Positions 38,803-43,158 of a stretch of DNA of 43,158 nt are shown here, in pieces. This stretch comes from Anaerolineaceae bacterium. GTDB taxonomy: Bacteria; Chloroflexota; Anaerolineae; Promineifilales; Promineifilaceae. Numbering within the stretch: the first letter of the stretch is position 1; each line of letters opens with the position of its first letter. Both the position numbers and the translations under genes were made by a program. The notes beneath the pieces were generated by a model. It did no database searches. It was not told where the DNA came from and saw only the letters and a list, made by a program, of their open reading frames with translations. Where the stretch lies: assembly GCA_002699125.1 (NCBI GenBank), contig PABI01000169.1, positions 1 through 43,158 on the forward strand, in the 5' to 3' direction.

Positions 38803-40481
38803 GGTACCCACGTATCAAATTGTACGAACTCCACGGCCGTTTCCCCCACAACCCGCGTGTTACCCGCCACATTACCTGTAAGCAAATCCCAATTATTGGT
38901 GCTGCCAACGGCCGTGACAAAGGCGCTGTTTGTCAGCCACATCTGCTGGCCAACATTGCCACTGACCAAGGCCTCGATGGGGGATTGCCCCAACTGGCCA
39001 ATCCCGACAAACCCGGCACCAGAATAGAGAAAATGCGTCCCGGCATTGTTCCAGCCCGTAAACTCTAGTTGATCATTGGCCGTTACGTAAGTGATCAGAT
39101 TGTCTCCGTCGCCATCGGCCACGGCAATGGAGCGCAGGTTGTCACTGTTGATGATCAGTTGCAAGTAGCCCAAACGGCTGCCGTTGTTGGTCCAATCCAG
39201 CGGCGAGAAGAGTGTGTTTCCCGGCACCGAGCCAATTTCTACCGCCGGTCCGCTCACCGGAACCTGGTATAGGGTCGCTTCTGCATCTTCGGTCCACGGA
39301 TCATCGTCGGCGATGGCCACGAAGGCCTGGCTGCCGCCGGGCAGCCAATGCGCCGTGGGCACCCAGGCATATTCGCTGGCGGTATTTACAAAGGGGAACT
39401 CAATGACCGTTTCCCGATTGCTGCCGTCCATGTTGACCCGCGTGACGCTCTCCGGATTGCCAAAAATGACACGAGTACCGTCTGGCGACAGGGCAAAAGT
39501 GTGCCCGCCGCTGTCCAGAGTAAATTGCTCGGTCAGGCTGCCGCTGGTAGTGACCAACCACAAATCTGGCTGCGGCGCAGCACCGGGTCCAATCAAATTA
39601 ACGATGCGGGTATTGAAAGCAATCGTCTGGCTGTTGGGCAGCCACTCAATCTGGTTAATGAGAACGCCGAAATCTTCGTTGGTGCTGTTGGGCAAATCGC
39701 TGGTGTCCACCAGAATCTGGCTGCTGCCAGCTACGGAGACAATGCCAAGCCGGTTGCTCTCGAACGTACCGGCGACAAACGCAATTTGTTGGCCATCTGG
39801 AGAGACGCGCAAAATATCCACGCCGGTCACTGGCGCCAACAGAACCGGTTCACCGGTGGCGGGTGGCGATTGGCTGGTGTCCAGCGGCAGCCGCCAGATG
39901 CCGCCTGTGTCGCTGTAGACGATGTAGCCGTTTAGTCCGCCGATGACGGCCGTATCCGACGCAGGTTCTGAGGTCACGGTGGCTGTAGGCTGGGGAGTGG
40001 GCGTTGGTGGCACGGCGGCAACCGGCACGCCGGACACGTTGGTACCCAAGGTGTACTGCGATCCACCAGAGACCCAGCACTGCGGCGCGGCAATATCGTT
40101 GGGGCAGGTCACCAGCCACCAGCCAGAAGCCGGGTCCTGGCCCAGCACTTCAGCAGTAGAGCCTTCCAGAAAGAAGCCCAGCCGGTCATAAACGACACCA
40201 GGCCCGGAACGGATGTTGAGGTCAACGAGCACGGTGACATATGGATTGCCGCTGGCAACGGCCGTACCGCTGCTGTTGGCTCCGCCACTACCCGGCAGCG
40301 TAGCCGTGGGCGCAATGTCAGCCACGGGCGGTTCACCAGGAATAACCGTTTCCTCCTCCAAAGTAACAATAGGCGGCGGCACAGATAAATCTGGCTCTGT
40401 CTCACCGGCAAAAGCGTTACAGGCCAACGTAGCCAGAAAGAGCGTTGAGATAAAAAATAATAGGGGATGTTGGCGCAACAT
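38799..40481 (-). CDS. Lipoprotein with SH3b domain and TolB-like propeller
   Basis: The 560-aa product has a lipoprotein signal (FFISTLFLATLAC, Cys at about 21). An SH3b domain follows near 85-145 (VDLNIRSGPGVVYDRLGFFLEGSTAEVLGQ), then a Pro/Thr-rich linker (PPTPTPQPTATVTS). A beta-propeller region from about 180 contains WD/TolB-like repeats such as LRVSPDGQQIAFVAG and LSPDGTRVIFGNP. SH3b domains bind cell-wall peptides. It would sit on the outside of the membrane. Several octamer copies lie in it. Upstream is a short AT-rich leader. Confidence 0.82.
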   Translation of the reverse strand: MLRQHPLLFFISTLFLATLACNAFAGETEPDLSVPPPIVTLEEETVIPGEPPVADIAPTATLPGSGGANSSGTAVASGNPYVTVLVDLNIRSGPGVVYDRLGFFLEGSTAEVLGQDPASGWWLVTCPNDIAAPQCWVSGGSQYTLGTNVSGVPVAAVPPTPTPQPTATVTSEPASDTAVIGGLNGYIVYSDTGGIWRLPLDTSQSPPATGEPVLLAPVTGVDILRVSPDGQQIAFVAGTFESNRLGIVSVAGSSQILVDTSDLPNSTNEDFGVLINQIEWLPNSQTIAFNTRIVNLIGPGAAPQPDLWLVTTSGSLTEQFTLDSGGHTFALSPDGTRVIFGNPESVTRVNMDGSNRETVIEFPFVNTASEYAWVPTAHWLPGGSQAFVAIADDDPWTEDAEATLYQVPVSGPAVEIGSVPGNTLFSPLDWTNNGSRLGYLQLIINSDNLRSIAVADGDGDNLITYVTANDQLEFTGWNNAGTHFLYSGAGFVGIGQLGQSPIEALVSGNVGQQMWLTNSAFVTAVGSTNNWDLLTGNVAGNTRVVGETAVEFVQFDTWVP

Positions 40482-40542
40482 GCGGTCACTCCTTAAACTT
40501 TAACCGCCCAGAGGTTTTATCTAAAACCAGGCTTTTGCCAGG

Positions 40543-40557
40543 AACCTCCGGGAGGTT
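40543..40557. repeat. Small palindrome AACCTCCGGGAGGTT
   Basis: AACCTCC-G-GGAGGTT is a perfect inverted repeat in the spacer between the lipoprotein and UbiD genes. It is embedded in a run with further AGGTTTT/AAAACC units at 40511 and 40523, so it is likely a degenerate repeat element. Confidence 0.6.
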
Positions 40558-40701
40558 TGGTCTCAAAACGAAAACATTTTTAGGATAAACTTAAACAGTT
40601 TACAATAGTTTATGCCACGACGCGATTTGATTCTGCACGAGAACACAGCGGGTTTTGTACGCAACTGCCCCGTTCGCGTCAATTTTGCGTAAAGAGGAAC
40701 C

Positions 40702-42018
40702 ATGAGTCTACGGAAATTTTTAGAACAAGTCGCTCAATCAGGTGATCTTATAGAGATTGACAAGCCGGTGAGCGTGAATTATGAGCTGGCCAATGTGGCC
40801 CACGCCCTGGAAGGGCGCACCGTCCTGTTCAACAACATTATCGACTATCCTGATTGGCGCGTTTGTGCCGGTCCCTGCTCTGATCGTAAATATTTCAGTA
40901 TGGATTTGGGCGTTGCTATTCCGGAACTCATTCCCCATTTGGCACAGGCCACAGAAAATCCGCAGACGCCGCCGATGGTGGAGAGTGGTGTCTGCCAGGA
41001 AGTGGTTTTGGAGCAGTTTGATCTGCACGATTTGCCCATTCTGTTCCATTTGCCAGAGGATGGCGGACATTACATTGCCAGCAACGTGGTGATTACCGAA
41101 GATCCGGAGCTGGGGCGAAACATGTGCTACCATCGGCTGCTGCGATTGGACGACCGGCGCTTTGCCGCCCGCATTATTGAACGGCGCGGTACCTGGACCG
41201 CCATGCAAAAGGTGGATGGCGATCTGCCGGTGGCCATCTGCATTGGCGTGTCGCAGGCGGTGCACCTGGCAGCGTCTATGTCGGCTGCGCCGGATGTGGA
41301 TGAGCTGGCAGTGGCCCACGCGCTGGCTCCCACGCCGCTGGTAAAATGCCTCACCAATGATCTGGCGGTGCCCGCCGATGCCGAAATTGTGCTGGAAGGG
41401 CGCATCACCAAGCGGCAGACGCAGGAGGGTCCGTTTATGGACCTGACGGAGACGATGGACATCATCCGCGACCAGCCGATCATCGAGATTGATCTGATTA
41501 CACACCGGCGTAATCCTATTTTCCACGCACTGCTGCCAGGTGGGCTGGAGCACAAGATTTTGATGGGCATGCCCAAGGAGCCGACGATTTTTGCCGAGGT
41601 GAACAAGGTGGTACGCTGCACGGATGTGGTGATTACGCCAGGGGGCAGCTCCTGGCTGCATGCCGTGGTGCAGATAGAAAAGCGGGGGCCGGAAGACGGC
41701 CGTCTGGCCATCGAAGCTGCTTTTAAAGGGCACGGTTCGCTCAAGCACGTCTGGGTGGTGGATACAGACATCGACATTTATGATCCGGCTCAGGTAGAAT
41801 GGGCCTTTGCCACCCGCTTTCAGGGCGATAAAGACATGATGCTGTTTCCCAACCAGCCGGGCAGCTCGCTGGACCCGTCTGGCATTCACGTGCCGGGGCA
41901 AAAAAGCCACACGGCCAAGCTGGGTTTTGACTGCACCATCCCTTGGGGGGCTGACAAGGGCAAATTTACGCGGGGGGAATACGGCCGTGTGAACATTGAT
42001 GAATATCTGAAATCGTAA
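40702..42018 (+). CDS. UbiD-family decarboxylase
   Basis: The 438-aa product belongs to the prenylated-FMN-dependent UbiD family: LRKFLEQVAQSGDLIEID at the start, SNVVITEDPELGRNM near 130, RRFAARIIERRGTWT and the EGPFMDLTETMDIIRDQPIIEIDLI segment near 240-260. The segment holds an acidic pair where UbiD has Glu-x-x-x-x-Glu. The pattern EGPF-D-T-T and SLKHVWVVDTDIDIYDP recalls archaeal anhydromevalonate-phosphate decarboxylases more than UbiD for ubiquinone (from memory). No ubiX neighbour is present. GAGGA precedes the ATG. The antiporter gene follows across a repeat. Confidence 0.88.
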   Translation: MSLRKFLEQVAQSGDLIEIDKPVSVNYELANVAHALEGRTVLFNNIIDYPDWRVCAGPCSDRKYFSMDLGVAIPELIPHLAQATENPQTPPMVESGVCQEVVLEQFDLHDLPILFHLPEDGGHYIASNVVITEDPELGRNMCYHRLLRLDDRRFAARIIERRGTWTAMQKVDGDLPVAICIGVSQAVHLAASMSAAPDVDELAVAHALAPTPLVKCLTNDLAVPADAEIVLEGRITKRQTQEGPFMDLTETMDIIRDQPIIEIDLITHRRNPIFHALLPGGLEHKILMGMPKEPTIFAEVNKVVRCTDVVITPGGSSWLHAVVQIEKRGPEDGRLAIEAAFKGHGSLKHVWVVDTDIDIYDPAQVEWAFATRFQGDKDMMLFPNQPGSSLDPSGIHVPGQKSHTAKLGFDCTIPWGADKGKFTRGEYGRVNIDEYLKS

Positions 42019-42026
42019 GCTATCAG

Positions 42027-42090
42027 AGGTGCGACGCACTTGCTCTACAAGTTTTGCTATGCTTTGCGCTAGGGCAAGTGCGTCGCACCT
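42027..42090. repeat. AGGTGCGACGCAC-family inverted repeat (copy 3)
   Basis: AGGTGCGACGCACTTGC (42027-42043) is perfectly inverted at 42074-42090. It shares arms with 23845-23878 but has a longer loop. It lies 9 bp after the UbiD gene stop and 20 bp before the antiporter start. Confidence 0.88.
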
Positions 42091-42109
42091 GAGATTCTAG
42101 GAGTGAAAA

Positions 42110-43158
42110 ATGGACATCCCTGTCCTTGCGGAATATGTCCCCGTACTTTTGCAGGTTGAAGAAAATGGACTGGTAGAACAGGAACTCAGCTTCATGGTGC
42201 TGCTGTTCATTGCCGCGATGGTTGCCATCGTGGTGCGCCGCATTCGCCTACCCTATACTGTGGCTCTGGTGCTGGTGGGATTATTCCTTTCCTTCTTCCC
42301 CAACTTTTTAGGGTTTACGGTCAGTTCGGACCTGATTTTGGCTATCCTGGTACCGCCGCTTATTTTTGAGGCCACGCTGCACATTCCCTGGCGCAAGCTC
42401 AAAAAAGATTTGCTCACAGTGCTGCTGCTGGCTGTCGGCGGTACGCTGGTGGGCACTTTTTTGGTCGGTGGTCTGGTGGTGCAATTCTTGGGCATATCCT
42501 GGGCCGCAGCGTTGGCCTTTGGCGCGCTGATTTCCGCCACAGACCCGGTGGCGGTGATTGCCTTTTTCCGCAGTCTGGGGGTGAGCAAACGGCTCACTAT
42601 TTTGGTAGAAGGCGAGAGTTTGTTCAACGATGGTGTGGCTATTGTCATTTTCACCCTGGCATTATCGGCGGGCACCATGACGGAATCATTTGGGCTGGCG
42701 GAGGCGCTGCAAGAATTTTTTATTGTCGCGTTTGGCGGACTGGCGGTTGGTCTTGTCATGGGGTACATCGTTTCTTACATCATTCTGAAAAATGTGGATG
42801 ATCACCTGATTGAGACGGCCACAACGGTGGCGCTGGCTTTTGGCTCGTTTGTGGTGGCGGAGTCGTTTGGCAAGTTTATTGGCATTGAGGGATTGCATTT
42901 TAGCGGCATTTTGGCCGTGGTGGCGGCTGGTTTGATGGTGGGCAATATCGGCTTGCAGAATACATCGCCTACCACCAAGCTGACGCTGGACAATTTTTGG
43001 GAATTTTTGAGCTTTGTGGTGAATTCCCTGGTTTTCTTGCTGATTGGCCTGGAAATTGAGCTGGCGCAGCTGCAACCGAACATTATCCCGATTATTGTGG
43101 CGGTGGTAGCGATTATTTTGAGCCGGGGGCTGATTATTTATACGTTTGGCTGGGTTTA
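42110..43158 (+). CDS. CPA1-family Na+/H+ antiporter (partial, runs off window)
   Basis: The open frame continues to the last base, so at least 349 codons are visible. AGGAG lies 6 nt before the ATG. Helices appear from residue 27 on. The conserved NhaP/NHE motifs are IRLPYTVALVLVGL, PPLIFEATLH, FGALISATDPVAVIAFFRSLG (the ATDP site) and LVEGESLFNDGVAIVIF, followed by SFVVNSLVFLLIGLEIE. The protein exchanges Na+ or K+ for H+. The C-terminal part is beyond the window. Confidence 0.93.
   Translation, partial: MDIPVLAEYVPVLLQVEENGLVEQELSFMVLLFIAAMVAIVVRRIRLPYTVALVLVGLFLSFFPNFLGFTVSSDLILAILVPPLIFEATLHIPWRKLKKDLLTVLLLAVGGTLVGTFLVGGLVVQFLGISWAAALAFGALISATDPVAVIAFFRSLGVSKRLTILVEGESLFNDGVAIVIFTLALSAGTMTESFGLAEALQEFFIVAFGGLAVGLVMGYIVSYIILKNVDDHLIETATTVALAFGSFVVAESFGKFIGIEGLHFSGILAVVAAGLMVGNIGLQNTSPTTKLTLDNFWEFLSFVVNSLVFLLIGLEIELAQLQPNIIPIIVAVVAIILSRGLIIYTFGWV

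Larger units (their letters stand above)
1..43158. repeat. Dispersed palindromic octamer ACGGCCGT
   Basis: The self-complementary octamer ACGGCCGT recurs throughout the window, about 70 times by my visual count. Exact examples are 4949-4956, 22039-22046, 27685-27692, 37609-37616 and 38208-38215. Many copies are extended to AACGGCCGTT or GAACGGCCGTTC. They occur inside genes on both strands and in intergenic hairpins. One copy is the arm of the rpsA terminator and another overlaps the -35 box of the methyltransferase promoter. The core CGGCCG/GGCC suggests a restriction-modification or repair-linked signal, but no methyltransferase for it lies in the window. The function is unknown. Confidence 0.9.

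Noticed and set aside
40738..42039. 433-codon open frame on the minus strand opposite the UbiD gene
   Set aside because: It mirrors the UbiD coding frame, is rich in His, Arg and Gln as such shadows are, and has no family motif or ribosome site.
1..43158. tRNA, rRNA, CRISPR array, transposase or integrase genes
   Set aside because: I looked in all spacers for T-loop sequence, regular direct repeats with spacers, and recombinase motifs, and found none. The small palindromic elements have no coding capacity.

Overview
The window reads as a chromosomal segment of a mesophilic, moderately GC-rich bacterium, most likely a member of the Chloroflexota (Anaerolineae or Ardenticatenia-like). This is inferred from gene content: ftsZ stands alone without ftsA/ftsQ and follows a tiny helix-turn-helix gene, there are Thr/Pro-rich linkers in surface proteins, CarD sits beside a four-domain ribosomal protein S1, and the ground is covered with small palindromic intergenic repeats. 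No rRNA, tRNA, CRISPR array, transposase or phage gene was seen. It is mainly a housekeeping chromosome with two toxin-antitoxin pairs.

Layout. 80-16875 (all minus strand): a long co-directional run starting with a large secreted/membrane protein, an ABC-2 transporter (ATPase plus two permeases), a Gln/Gly-rich membrane protein, a small Cys-motif protein, a MoxR ATPase and a DUF58 protein. It continues with CarD, ribosomal protein S1, a VapBC-like pair, a BatA-like VWA protein, a Thr/Pro-rich membrane protein and NudC. 16988-23642: scattered small genes (YlxP-like DUF503, DUF4230, a one-domain FAD oxidoreductase, a translin-family protein, DUF2877/AllH-like, YbaK-like deacylase, GT2 glycosyltransferase, aldo/keto reductase). 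23888-29501: a metal-handling block, with a Tat-exported multicopper oxidase translationally coupled to a ZIP transporter, and a TetR regulator divergent from a methyltransferase and a His-rich CDF exporter. 29549-34312: rlmB, cysS, gltX and a YacL-type PIN-TRAM protein, a reduced version of the yacL-gltX-cysS-rlmB order known from Bacillus. 35075-42018: a four-helix membrane protein, the HTH gene and ftsZ, a second VapBC pair, an SH3b/beta-propeller lipoprotein and a UbiD-family decarboxylase. 42110-end: a CPA1 Na+/H+ antiporter cut by the window edge.

The strongest unexplained signal is a dispersed perfect palindrome, ACGGCCGT. I counted roughly 70 copies by eye, about one per 600 bp where about one per window would be expected by chance. 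It lies on genes and in spacers, in all three codon frames (Thr-Ala-Val, x-Gly-Arg, x-Arg-Pro), and is built into at least one terminator and one promoter. It resembles, in behaviour but not in sequence, the HIP1 octamer of cyanobacteria. Around it lie at least eight families of 50-100 bp inverted-repeat elements that sit between genes and, in one case, supply the end of a reading frame.

Other points of interest are the ftsZ leader, which can form two mutually exclusive hairpins, one of which hides the ribosome binding site; the multicopper oxidase promoter, whose -35/-10 spacer and start region each contain a perfect inverted repeat; and the MoxR-DUF58-VWA-ABC cluster.
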